Source of the DNA: Myxococcales bacterium | Lineage (GTDB): Bacteria; Myxococcota; Bradymonadia; UBA7976; UBA1532 | NCBI GenBank assembly: GCA_020430675.1 | Contig: JAGQJJ010000028.1 | Span: 1-14,683, forward strand | Length of the DNA stretch: 14,683 bases | Reading direction: 5' to 3' | Shown: positions 1-6,878 of the stretch, one piece after another | Numbering within the stretch: the first letter of the stretch is position 1 | Layout: every line of letters starts with the position of its first letter | Notes under the pieces: model-generated | Seen by the model: only the letters and a program-made list of their open reading frames with translations | Told to the model about the DNA's origin: nothing | Database searches by the model: none | Translations under genes and position numbers: made by a program

Positions 1-1
1 G

Positions 2-787
2 CCCGACACCAGCTGCCGGGCCCTGGTCAATTTGCGCGTGGGCGGCCCTACGCCCGGATACCGCGTCGTCGATGTGGTCTTCGGGCGTCAGATCGAAGGT
101 CGCGTGGCCGATGGCATCCTGGTGCGCGACGGCAAGACCGATATCGCGTTGGCGGCCAGCTCGGGCCGTACGATCGCGTTGACGGGCCGGTCGCTCAAAG
201 GCGGAGCGTCGGTCACCTGGCTCAATGAGGGCGCGGGCGAGCTGATCATCGAAGGCGTCTTCGGGCCGTTCGTCTCGGTGCGAACGCGCGGCCACGGCGC
301 CCCATCTGCCCGATATCGCATGCTGCGCGCGCCCGGTGAGGCCGCCGATCCGGTGCGCCTGTTCGGCGCCGATCTGCCGATGCGCTTCTCCGCGCGCGCC
401 GCGGCCCTGCATCCCACGGCAGCGTTGCCCGAAGAGGCCGAACATGATCCGCGCAACTCGGCGCTGGTGGTGACGCATCGCGGGCCGCGGCTGGTGACGA
501 TCATGGGCTGGGGAGGCACGCCCCTGACGGTCGACGTGCCGCTTGAGCCGCCGCCGAGCCTGCGCGCTTTCACGCCGCGGCCCGATGGACGCTATCTGGC
601 GCCGGACGCCTGCGGCACGTTGCAGCTGATCGACGGCAAGCTCCAGGCGGCTCGGGGGGTCGACCAGCTGCGGCCGGTCGAGATGGACGGCGTCACGCCG
701 GTGGCGCTGCTGGGCGTGCATTGGATCGCCGTGCAGGACGCCTTCAACATCGAGCTTTTCCGGGCGGTCGCCGACGCGCTGCGCTGA
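2..787 (+). CDS. Unrecognised protein, 3' part (5' end outside window)
   Basis: The frame is open from the first bases of the window to a TGA at 785-787, giving about 261 visible residues. A TTG at 32 could in principle start translation, but it has no convincing ribosome binding site and the open frame continues upstream of it, so I treat the gene as cut by the window edge. The visible part is rich in Gly, Val and short beta-like segments, with Pro-rich turns around residue 180 (P-P-P motif), and no transmembrane segment is evident. It ends in a short amphipathic stretch (F-N-I-E-L-F-R-A-V). I do not recognise the family. An extracytoplasmic beta-rich domain is a guess from composition. It converges on the XRE regulator with only 15 bases between the stop codons. 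Confidence 0.7.
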   Translation, partial: PDTSCRALVNLRVGGPTPGYRVVDVVFGRQIEGRVADGILVRDGKTDIALAASSGRTIALTGRSLKGGASVTWLNEGAGELIIEGVFGPFVSVRTRGHGAPSARYRMLRAPGEAADPVRLFGADLPMRFSARAAALHPTAALPEEAEHDPRNSALVVTHRGPRLVTIMGWGGTPLTVDVPLEPPPSLRAFTPRPDGRYLAPDACGTLQLIDGKLQAARGVDQLRPVEMDGVTPVALLGVHWIAVQDAFNIELFRAVADALR

Positions 788-802
788 TCGCGGCCAGGCC
801 GA

Positions 803-1132
803 CTACGACCGCGGCTCGAGGCGCTCAAGCATCTCCAGGCCGGCACGCAACAGCGCGCGGGCGTTTTCGGGCGAGTCCTGCGCGGTGGCGGCGACGACGT
901 CGGAGGGCCAGCCGACCACCGAGGGCAGCAGCAGGGCCGGCGAGAGCCCCGTGGCCGCGGCCGCGCCGACCAGAACCTCCAGGGTGCAAGCGACGGTACC
1001 GTTCTCGATGCGGCTCACCATCGGCTGGCGGCACCCGATGCGCCGCGCCAGATCAGCCTGCGAGAACCCGGCGGCGACCCGCGCCTTGCGAATGTTCTCA
1101 CCCACGATGCGATTGAGCTCGGCTGCGTCCAC
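803..1132 (-). CDS. Small XRE-family helix-turn-helix transcriptional regulator
   Basis: This encodes 109 residues. Residues about 8-65 form a Cro/C1-type HTH: N-I-R-K-A-R-V-A-A-G-F-S-Q-A-D-L-A-R-R-I-G, then the recognition-helix region R-Q-P-M-V-S-R-I-E-N-G, then T-L-E-V-L-V-G-A-A-A-A-T-G. The remaining 45 residues (V-V-A-A-T-A-Q-D onwards) are probably helical and have no recognised domain. The start is GTG: an in-frame TGA lies four codons upstream and GAGGA sits about 7 bases before the GTG, so no earlier start is possible. Such proteins usually bind palindromic operators as dimers and often control their own promoter. The divergent region beside it holds palindromes that fit this role. 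There is no toxin partner next to it, so a type II antitoxin role is not supported. The target genes are unknown. Confidence 0.9.
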   Translation of the reverse strand: MDAAELNRIVGENIRKARVAAGFSQADLARRIGCRQPMVSRIENGTVACTLEVLVGAAAATGLSPALLLPSVVGWPSDVVAATAQDSPENARALLRAGLEMLERLEPRS

Positions 1133-1205
1133 CTTCGATCCTCAGGTCAAGCAGACGCCAGGATAACAATCGCCGGCCTTGCGCACACCGCCGCAACTCC
1201 GTATA

Positions 1206-1274
1206 TCGGCGCCGCGCCGCGTCTTGATGCCGCTCTCAGGTTCGGCGCGGTTATTGCTTGATTCGGCGCCGAAT
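1206..1274. promoter_or_regulatory. Candidate operator region: repeated TCGGCGCCG palindromes
   Basis: A perfect 14-base palindrome, ATTCGGCGCCGAAT, lies at 1261-1274. Its core TCGGCGCCG recurs at 1206-1214, and a degenerate copy, TTCGGCGCGG, lies at 1241-1250, 21 bases (about two helical turns) before the matching part of the perfect copy. The sites lie between the divergent XRE gene (start 1132) and the two-domain transferase gene (start 1410). Binding by the neighbouring XRE protein is inferred from position only. GC-rich 8-mers recur by chance in such DNA, so the 14-base copy is the strongest part. Confidence 0.4.
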
Positions 1275-1296
1275 TGCGGATTCCTGGGCGCGACGA

Positions 1297-1374
1297 GGCC
1301 TGGGGAGGCCGATGGCGGCCAGAGTGGATGAAGACCACTCCGAACAGCCGCCGCGGTGGAGCAACGATGCTCCA
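1297..1374 (+). promoter_or_regulatory. Leader with three tandem small hairpins before the two-domain transferase gene
   Basis: Three perfect inverted repeats follow one another: GGCCT-GGGG-AGGCC at 1297-1310 (5 bp), GAGTGG-N7-CCACTC at 1322-1340 (6 bp), and TGGAGCA-ACGA-TGCTCCA at 1357-1374 (7 bp, four-base loop). The last ends 35 bases before the ATG at 1410. If transcription starts upstream of 1297, the transcript would have a structured 5' leader. No known riboswitch class is recognised and there is no U-run to mark an attenuator. Confidence 0.35.
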
Positions 1375-1409
1375 ATCCCGAGCGCCACGCGCCGCAGAAA
1401 GGACCTGAG

Positions 1410-2861
1410 ATGAACGCGGGAATCGATCAGGCTGTCATCCTCGCCGCCGGAATGGGCACCCGGATTCGCGGCGAGTCGCAGCCCCTGCCGAAACCGCTGG
1501 TTTCGGTCGGTGGGCTCACCCTCCTCAAGCGCACGCTCCTCACTGCCCGCAAGGCCGGCATCACCCGCTTTGTCGTCGTGCTCGGCTTCGACAGCAAGCG
1601 CGTCCGCGCGGCGATCGACGGCGATCCCGACTTGGCCGGCCTGACGCTGACGTTTGTCGAGAACCCCGATTATCGACTGTCGAACGGGGTCAGCGTGCTC
1701 AAGGCGCGCCCGCATGTGCGCGGCGAGTTCTTCCTCATGATGGCCGATCATGTGGTCGACCCGGCGATCTACCGGCGACTGCAGGAAGAGCCGGCCCGCG
1801 GCGGGCTGGTGCTGGCCGTCGATCGCAAGCTCGACTCGATCTTCGACATGGATGACGCCACCAAGGTGCGCACCGGCACGGCCGAGCGCATCGTGGCGAT
1901 CGGCAAGACGCTGCCCGAGTACGATGCGATCGATACGGGCATCTTCCGCTGCGATCCGGCGCTCTTCGATGCGCTGGCGCGGGTCCATGCCGAGCGCGGC
2001 GACACCTCGTTGAGCGATGGCGTGCAGGCGCTGGCCCGCGATGGCCTGGCCCGCGTGGCCGATATCGGCGCCGCGTGGTGGCAGGACGTGGACACGCCCG
2101 AGACGCGCAAGCACGCGGAGAAGCTGCTGTTTGCGTCGCTGACCAAGCCGACTGACGGGCCGGTGAGTCGGCATATCAACCGCCGCTTCAGCAAGACCGT
2201 GACCCGGTTGCTGATGAACACCAACCTGGTGCCGAATCATGTGACCGCCATCGGGCTGCTGGTTGGCCTGGCGGCGGCGGTCGTCACCGCGTTTGCCTCC
2301 CCGGCGGCGCTCTGGCTGCTGCCGCTCGGCGGCGTGCTCTTCCAGCTTTCGTCGATGCTCGACGGTTGCGACGGCGAGATCGCCCGCCTCAAGTTCAAGC
2401 ACAGCGACCGCGGTGAGTGGTTCGACAGCATTTCGGATGACGTCATCAACCTCAGCTATCAGCTGGCGGTCGGATACGCGCTGTATCGCCTGAGCGGCGA
2501 AGCGGTGTGGTTCCAGATCGGCCTGGCGTCGTTTGTGCTCGGCTGGGTGATCTGCGGCTCGCTGTATCGCTACCTTCTGACGACGGCCCGCGGCAACCAC
2601 ATGTCGTTCGAGTGGAGCTACATGGACGCGAGCAATACGAGCTGGTTCCAGCGGTTCTGCGCGCGCTTTGAGTTCATCGCCCGTCGCGAGGGCTACGCGC
2701 TGCTGCTGATGGTCTCGGCGTTGATCGGGCCGGTCGCGATGCGCGTGACCATCGTGGCGAGCTTCATCGCCGTCTGCATCATCGGCGTGCAGTGGTTCAC
2801 GACGCAGCTGCGCGAGGGCGCGGCGCGTCGCGCGTCGGACACCACCGCCCAGGTGCGCTGA
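1410..2861 (+). CDS. Bifunctional nucleotidyltransferase / CDP-alcohol phosphotransferase (IPCT/DIPPS-like)
   Basis: This encodes 483 residues. The start is the ATG at 1410, preceded by AAAGGA at 6 bases; an in-frame ATG at 1356 lies inside the leader hairpins and lacks an RBS. Residues 1-245 are a nucleotidyltransferase: L-A-A-G-M-G-T-R at 11-18, P-K-P at 27-29, a probable metal-binding Asp113 in M-A-D-H, and D-V-D-T-P near 226-230. Residues 246-483 are a membrane CDP-alcohol phosphotransferase with the full signature D318-x2-D321-G322-x2-A325-R326-x8-G335-x3-D339-x3-D343 and several hydrophobic segments (about 276-320, 345-390, 428-463). The junction K-P-T-D-G-P-V-S-R is typical of enzymes that make CDP-L-myo-inositol from CTP and inositol 1-phosphate and then transfer the phosphoinositol group. 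The true alcohol and acceptor cannot be read from sequence. Inositol is the best guess from architecture; another polyol or phospholipid head group is possible. No inositol-phosphate synthase is visible nearby. Confidence 0.88.
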   Translation: MNAGIDQAVILAAGMGTRIRGESQPLPKPLVSVGGLTLLKRTLLTARKAGITRFVVVLGFDSKRVRAAIDGDPDLAGLTLTFVENPDYRLSNGVSVLKARPHVRGEFFLMMADHVVDPAIYRRLQEEPARGGLVLAVDRKLDSIFDMDDATKVRTGTAERIVAIGKTLPEYDAIDTGIFRCDPALFDALARVHAERGDTSLSDGVQALARDGLARVADIGAAWWQDVDTPETRKHAEKLLFASLTKPTDGPVSRHINRRFSKTVTRLLMNTNLVPNHVTAIGLLVGLAAAVVTAFASPAALWLLPLGGVLFQLSSMLDGCDGEIARLKFKHSDRGEWFDSISDDVINLSYQLAVGYALYRLSGEAVWFQIGLASFVLGWVICGSLYRYLLTTARGNHMSFEWSYMDASNTSWFQRFCARFEFIARREGYALLLMVSALIGPVAMRVTIVASFIAVCIIGVQWFTTQLREGAARRASDTTAQVR

Positions 2862-2870
2862 TCGCCGTGC

Positions 2871-2902
2871 GCGGGCGCCGGGCGCTCAGGCGCCCGGCCC
2901 GC
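2871..2902. terminator. Strong hairpin between convergent genes
   Basis: A perfect 9-bp stem, GCCGGGCGC (2877-2885) with GCGCCCGGC (2890-2898), encloses the loop TCAG. GCGG (2871-2874) and CCGC (2899-2902) extend the stem past a two-base bulge. The loop contains the stop codon of the minus-strand flavoprotein gene, and the stem begins 10 bases past the stop of the plus-strand transferase gene. There is no T-run on either side, so a bidirectional, U-tract-independent terminator or mRNA-end stabiliser is inferred. Confidence 0.55.
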
Positions 2903-4334
2903 AGTCGATGCAACGAATCTCCATTGGATCCGCCATCTTCAGGCGCGCCGCCAGGTCGCGCAGCGCGGTGCGGATGCCCTCTTCAACCACCGGGTGATAG
3001 AACGGCATCTCAAGCGCGCGGGTGACCGTCAGGCGGGCCTGCACCGCCCAGGCGAGCAGGTGCGCGGTGTGCTCGACGGCCGGGCCGAACATCTCGGCGC
3101 CAACGATCAGGCCATCGCGCTGGCGGCCATAGATCCGCACGAGGCCAGCGTTGCGGCCCATGACGCGCGCCCGGCCCTGATCGCCGTAATTGGCCTGACC
3201 GATGCCGGTGGCGTCCGGGTCGAGCTCGGCGAACGACTTGCCGACGAGCGCGACCTGCGGGTCGGAGAAGACGATGGCCAGCGGCGTGCGGCGCTCGTGG
3301 GCGCGGGCGGCGTCGGGGCCGAAGCGCGCCACGCGAGCGGCGTTGGCGCCGGCGATCTTGCCCTCATCGGCGGCCTCGTGCAGCAGCGGGCGATCGTTGG
3401 CCGCGTCGCCGGCGAGGAAGATGCGGCTGCCTTCAACCTGCATCGTGCGGGGGTCGAAGCGCGGCAGCCCGTCGCGCCCGAGTGAGAGGCCGGCGGCGGC
3501 GAGGTCGAGGCCGGTGACCGCGGGGCGGCGGCCGGTCGCGGCGAGGACTTTTTCGAAGACCTGTTCGACCGGCTTGCCGGCAGCGTCCTTCCAACGCAGC
3601 CGGATGCCGCCATCGACCTTCTCGGCGGACTCGATGGGCGTGTCGAGGTGCAGCGCCAGCTCGGCGCCGAGCACTTCGCGCATCGAGGCGAGGATGGCCG
3701 GGTCGGTCGCGGGCCCGATGCGCTGATCGACGCTGAAGAGCTGCACGGGCACGCCCAGCCGGTGGAACGCCTGGCCGAGCTCGAGGCCGATGACGCCGAG
3801 GCCGACCACGCCGAGGGAACGGGGCAGGTCGGGCAGCTCGAAGACCTGCTCGTTGGTCAGCAAGTGCTCGGCGACGGGGCGCAACGGCGGGGGCAGCCAG
3901 GGGGCTGATCCGGTGGCGACGATGACCGCGCCGGCTTCAACGCGGGTGTGATCGTCGACTTGAAGCGTGCTGGGCCCGACGAAGCGGGCGCGGCCACGGA
4001 CGCGCATGTCTTCGGGGATGCGTTCGGTGGCGTCGACCACAAAGCCGGCGAAGCGGTCGCGCTCGCGGCGCACGCGGTCGAGCACCGCCGGGCCGTCGAT
4101 CCGAAGCGGTCCGGCGTGCACCCCGAAGCGGTCGGCATGGCGCGCCTCGTGGGCGGCATCGGCGGCGGCGATGAGCAGCTTCGATGGCATGCAGCCGACG
4201 CGCGCGCAGGTCGTGCCGTAGGGGCCGTCTTCGATCAGGACCGTGGTGGCGCCGTTCTTCTCAGCGGTGCGGCGCGCGCCCAGCCCGGCGGTGCCCGCGC
4301 CGATGACCGCGACCTCGACTTGAATCTTGCGCAT
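2886..4334 (-). CDS. lpdA: Dihydrolipoyl-dehydrogenase-like flavoprotein disulfide reductase
   Basis: This encodes 482 residues, close to the usual size. The ATG at 4334 has GGAGG five bases upstream; a longer frame to 4367 lacks an RBS. The FAD-binding G-x-G-x-x-G is at 12-17, the redox-active disulfide Cys43/Cys48 lies in T-C-A-R-V-G-C-M-P-S-K, the NAD(P)-binding G-L-G-V-I-G is at 178-183, F-L-A-G-D-A lies in the second FAD motif, and the catalytic pair is His447/Glu452 in H-P-V-V-E-E. The family reoxidises dihydrolipoamide with NAD+, using FAD, in the cytoplasm. No 2-oxo-acid dehydrogenase E1/E2 or glycine-cleavage gene is adjacent, so the lipoyl partner is unknown and a different disulfide substrate is possible. 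The protein ends in C-I-D-C-G-P-G-A, giving an unusual C-terminal C-x-x-C (Cys475, Cys478). Mercuric reductase is less likely because the typical terminal Cys-Cys is absent. The symbol denotes the family, not a proven E3 role. Confidence 0.9.
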   Translation of the reverse strand: MRKIQVEVAVIGAGTAGLGARRTAEKNGATTVLIEDGPYGTTCARVGCMPSKLLIAAADAAHEARHADRFGVHAGPLRIDGPAVLDRVRRERDRFAGFVVDATERIPEDMRVRGRARFVGPSTLQVDDHTRVEAGAVIVATGSAPWLPPPLRPVAEHLLTNEQVFELPDLPRSLGVVGLGVIGLELGQAFHRLGVPVQLFSVDQRIGPATDPAILASMREVLGAELALHLDTPIESAEKVDGGIRLRWKDAAGKPVEQVFEKVLAATGRRPAVTGLDLAAAGLSLGRDGLPRFDPRTMQVEGSRIFLAGDAANDRPLLHEAADEGKIAGANAARVARFGPDAARAHERRTPLAIVFSDPQVALVGKSFAELDPDATGIGQANYGDQGRARVMGRNAGLVRIYGRQRDGLIVGAEMFGPAVEHTAHLLAWAVQARLTVTRALEMPFYHPVVEEGIRTALRDLAARLKMADPMEIRCIDCGPGA

Positions 4335-4352
4335 GGTGACCTCCGAGGCGTG

Positions 4353-4366
4353 TGCTCCCCGGAGCA
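4353..4366 (-). promoter_or_regulatory. Hairpin in the leader of the flavoprotein gene
   Basis: TGCTCC-CC-GGAGCA is a perfect inverted repeat 19-32 bases upstream of the ATG at 4334. Read on the minus strand, its CTCCG could also pair with the CGGAG that contains the ribosome binding site, so two alternative structures are possible. It could equally be the transcript end of the upstream lipoprotein gene. The evidence is structural only. Confidence 0.3.
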
Positions 4367-4400
4367 TACTCGCGAGCGCGCCGATTCATAACGGCGGAAG

Positions 4401-6734
4401 TCAGAGCGGGCGGACGGCGATGGTCAGCGTGCCGGTGCCCGAGCCGCCGGCAAAACCGTCGAGGAACAGGAAGTACGTGCCCGCTTCGAGCCGGGCGACG
4501 CTGATCTGCGAGTCGAGGCCATTGGAGTCGTCATTGCAGGCGATCTCGGAGTTGGCGTCGTCGCAGACCGACCGCAGGTGGATGAGCGGGTCGTAGCTGG
4601 TGCCGCCGATCGTGAACGTCACCGACGCGGCGTTGCGCAACGTCAGCGAGACCACCGCCTGCGGGCCACCGCCGCCGCAGGTCGCGCGGCCGACGCTGGG
4701 CTGGCCGCGCGTATCGTACTGGATGTTGCCGCCGGCTTCGGGCGCCACGATGACATCGGGGTTGAAGTTGCAGGCCGGCGCCTCGCGCACGCCGCCAGCG
4801 CCGCGGCAGTCGGCGTCATCGGGCCAGTCGATGTCGCCGTCGCCATCGTTGTCGACGCCGTCGGCGCAGGCGGGCACTTCGGGCGGGTCGGCTTCGGAGT
4901 CGTCGAGGCCCTCTTCGCAGCCGGGGTCCGCCAGGTCGACGCGGCCGTCGCCATCATTGTCGACCAGGTCATTGCACTGCCGGATGTTGCTGGTGATGAC
5001 CACCTCGGCGGTGATGACCTGGTCGGCGCCGGCCTGGGTCTGCTCGACGAGCACGAAGTACGTGCCGCGGTCGAGGCCGGGCAGCAAGAGCGCGCCGTCG
5101 GTGGCGCCGTTGCGGCAGCCGATCTCGGTGCCGGCGTTGACGCAATCGGTGCGGGCGAAGACCGCGGTGCGCACTTGCTGCTGGCCCAGATAGGTCTGGA
5201 TCGCCACGTCGGACGGGTCGTCGAGGGTGATGACCAGCACCGCCTCCGAGGTGTTGCCGGGCGCGCAGGTGCCCTGGGCCTCGCTGGCGGCGGCCGGCTC
5301 GGGGTGCAGATCGAAGCGCCCGCCGGCCTGACCGACGGCGACCCAGGGGATGGGCAGGTCGCAGAGCGGCTGCTCGCGGTCGTAGCCCGCGGTCAGACAT
5401 TCTTCGTCGGCCGGGTAGTCGACCAGGCCGTCGCCGTCATCGTCGAGGCCATTGCTGCAAACCGGCGGCAGCTCGGGGTCGACCTCGTCGTCGTCGTCGA
5501 ACTCGGCGCAGCCCGGATCATCGCGGTCGAGCAGGCCGTCGGCGTCGTTGTCGATGCCGTCACGGCATTGCGGCGGGTATACCGTGTCGACCGTGAGCCG
5601 GAACGCGCCCTGCGTGTCGCGGCTGCCGGTGTCGACGACCACGAAGTAGACGCCCGGCTCGGGGCGCATCAGGGTGAGCGCGGTGCCCGGCGTCATCGCG
5701 TTGCCGCGGTCGCAGGCCAGCTCGCCAACGGCGTCGCAGGCGCGCCGCACGTACATCACCACCGGCGCTTCCGTCTCGGGGTGGCGGGTATTGAACGTGA
5801 CCGACTCGACCAGACGGTCGATGCGCCACGTGAAGGCGACCTCGCCGCCAGCGCGGCCACCGCAGGTCGCGCCCAGATGGCCGGCGCCGCGGTCGGCGAG
5901 GGTGCCGTCGTAGGCTTCGTTGGCGGCGAGATGGGCCGTCAGGTCGACCAGCTCGACCTCGGCGCCGCAGGGGTTGCTCTCGTCGCGGTCGGCGGCCGAA
6001 GTGCAGCCCGGGTCGGCGGGGTAGTCGGTGAAGCCGTTATTGTCATCGTCGAGGCCGTTGCCGCAGGCGGGGCGCGCGTCGGGGCCCTCTTCGTCGGCGT
6101 CGCCGCGTCCGGTGCAATCGGGGTCGTTGGGGAAGTCGATGAAGCCGTCGCCGTCGTCGTCGACGCGGTTGGCGCAGGCGGGCAGCGGGTTGGGATCGGT
6201 CTCGTCGTCGTCGCCAGCGGCCGCGCAGCCCGGGTCGCCCGGGAAGTCGGTGAAGCCATCTTCGTCGTCGTCGACGTGGTTGTTGCAGGCCGTGGCGGGG
6301 TTGTCACCGCGCTCGGTCGGATCGCTGCCGCTCAGACAATCGGGGTCTTCCGCGTCGACCAGCCCGTCGCCGTCGTTGTCGCGTCCGTCATCGCATTGCG
6401 GGCGCAGGATGGGATCAACCTCGTCGTCATCGTCGGGCCCTTCGCAGCCGGGATCGCTGTCGTCGATGAGCCCGTCGTCGTCGTTGTCTTCGCCGTCGGC
6501 GCAGGCGGCCGGTGGGCCGGCGTCGACGGTGAGGTGCATGGCGTCCACCACCGCGTCGGGCGCGTCTTCGGGCATGTCGGGCTCGTCGCGTACGGCCATG
6601 TCGGGCCGGGCGTCGGGCAGCATCCGAGCGTCGCGCACGAGGGGCGGGGTCTCGCGGTTGTCGCCGTCGTCGGCATCCTGGGTGCAGCCCGCGAACAGGC
6701 TGGCGGCAATCATCAGCAAAATGGAAGCGCGCAT
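4401..6734 (-). CDS. Large repeat lipoprotein: nine acidic Cys-pair repeats and three beta-rich domains
   Basis: This encodes 777 residues. A short signal peptide ends in the lipobox L-F-A-G-C (Cys17), so the mature protein is probably a lipid-anchored envelope protein. An Asp/Pro-rich linker (18-75) follows. Then come five repeats (78-250), a beta-rich domain (about 256-388), two repeats (390-456), a second domain (458-585), two repeats (587-653) and a third domain (655-777). Each repeat is about 33-37 residues, of form C-x-(N/D)-G-x-D-N-D-x-D-G-L-x-D-x-x-D-P-G-C-x-x-x-D-D-D-E-x-D-P. The D-N-D-G-D-G loops resemble calcium-binding thrombospondin-3/EF-like loops, and the two Cys could form a disulfide. 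The beta domains share G-T-Y-F-(V/L)-x-(V/L) near their ends, like pre-peptidase C-terminal (PPC) domains. Binding of calcium and a surface or adhesion role are inferred. The ATG at 6734 has only a weak RBS. No enzyme domain is visible. Confidence 0.85.
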   Translation of the reverse strand: MRASILLMIAASLFAGCTQDADDGDNRETPPLVRDARMLPDARPDMAVRDEPDMPEDAPDAVVDAMHLTVDAGPPAACADGEDNDDDGLIDDSDPGCEGPDDDDEVDPILRPQCDDGRDNDGDGLVDAEDPDCLSGSDPTERGDNPATACNNHVDDDEDGFTDFPGDPGCAAAGDDDETDPNPLPACANRVDDDGDGFIDFPNDPDCTGRGDADEEGPDARPACGNGLDDDNNGFTDYPADPGCTSAADRDESNPCGAEVELVDLTAHLAANEAYDGTLADRGAGHLGATCGGRAGGEVAFTWRIDRLVESVTFNTRHPETEAPVVMYVRRACDAVGELACDRGNAMTPGTALTLMRPEPGVYFVVVDTGSRDTQGAFRLTVDTVYPPQCRDGIDNDADGLLDRDDPGCAEFDDDDEVDPELPPVCSNGLDDDGDGLVDYPADEECLTAGYDREQPLCDLPIPWVAVGQAGGRFDLHPEPAAASEAQGTCAPGNTSEAVLVITLDDPSDVAIQTYLGQQQVRTAVFARTDCVNAGTEIGCRNGATDGALLLPGLDRGTYFVLVEQTQAGADQVITAEVVITSNIRQCNDLVDNDGDGRVDLADPGCEEGLDDSEADPPEVPACADGVDNDGDGDIDWPDDADCRGAGGVREAPACNFNPDVIVAPEAGGNIQYDTRGQPSVGRATCGGGGPQAVVSLTLRNAASVTFTIGGTSYDPLIHLRSVCDDANSEIACNDDSNGLDSQISVARLEAGTYFLFLDGFAGGSGTGTLTIAVRPL
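4776..4976 (-). repeat. Third cluster of acidic Cys-pair repeats (2 copies)
   Basis: This encodes residues 587-653 of the lipoprotein, with two units containing D-N-D-G-D-G. The second unit is degenerate at its end (A-D-C-R-G-A-G-G) and leads straight into the third beta-rich domain. Confidence 0.75.
5367..5567 (-). repeat. Second cluster of acidic Cys-pair repeats (2 copies)
   Basis: This encodes residues 390-456. The first unit is a close match to the consensus (D-N-D-A-D-G-L-L-D). The second has Y-P-A-D-E-E-C in place of D-D-P-G-C, the same variant seen at the end of the other clusters before a beta-rich domain. Confidence 0.75.
5985..6503 (-). repeat. First cluster of acidic Cys-pair repeats (5 copies)
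   Basis: This encodes residues 78-250, five units of about 33-37 residues. The first two carry D-N-D-D-D-G / D-N-D-G-D-G. The next three use D-D-D-x-(D/N)-G-F-x-D-(F/Y)-P, a separate subfamily that suggests internal duplication within this cluster. Confidence 0.78.
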
Positions 6735-6878
6735 GCTGACATCACACGATGCCAGCGCCGTTCAGGTCAAGCTTGCTGCCGGATGGCACCGTTGTGGGGC
6801 CGCGACCTGGGGCGCGCCGATCGACCTGCTGACAGATCAGGGGGTGACGCGGGGCCCGGAATCGGATAGATCGGTCGG

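Noticed and set aside
803..1132. The small XRE protein as antitoxin of a toxin-antitoxin pair
   Set aside because: Neither neighbour is a small toxin-like gene. The upstream gene is convergent and unrecognised, and the divergent gene is a large membrane enzyme.
1356..1409. Longer N-terminus for the transferase starting at 1356
   Set aside because: The extension would be translated from the leader hairpins and has no RBS, while the ATG at 1410 has AAAGGA at good spacing and places the nucleotide-binding motif near the N-terminus as usual.
1251..2600. A 449-codon minus-strand frame opposite the transferase gene
   Set aside because: The sense strand carries all catalytic motifs of two enzyme families. 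The antisense frame is Arg/Gln/His-rich and lacks an RBS.
4776..6503. GTC/GCC-rich repeated DNA as a CRISPR array or microsatellite
   Set aside because: The periodicity is that of codons for D-N-D-G-D-G protein repeats. Unit lengths and sequences vary and no conserved DNA repeat with unique spacers is present.
4578..6869. A 763-codon open frame on the plus strand opposite the large repeat lipoprotein
   Set aside because: It is an Ala/Val/Gly-rich translation of the reverse strand with no motif. The opposite strand has a lipobox, nine clear repeats and three domains. Long antisense frames are expected in such GC-rich repeats.
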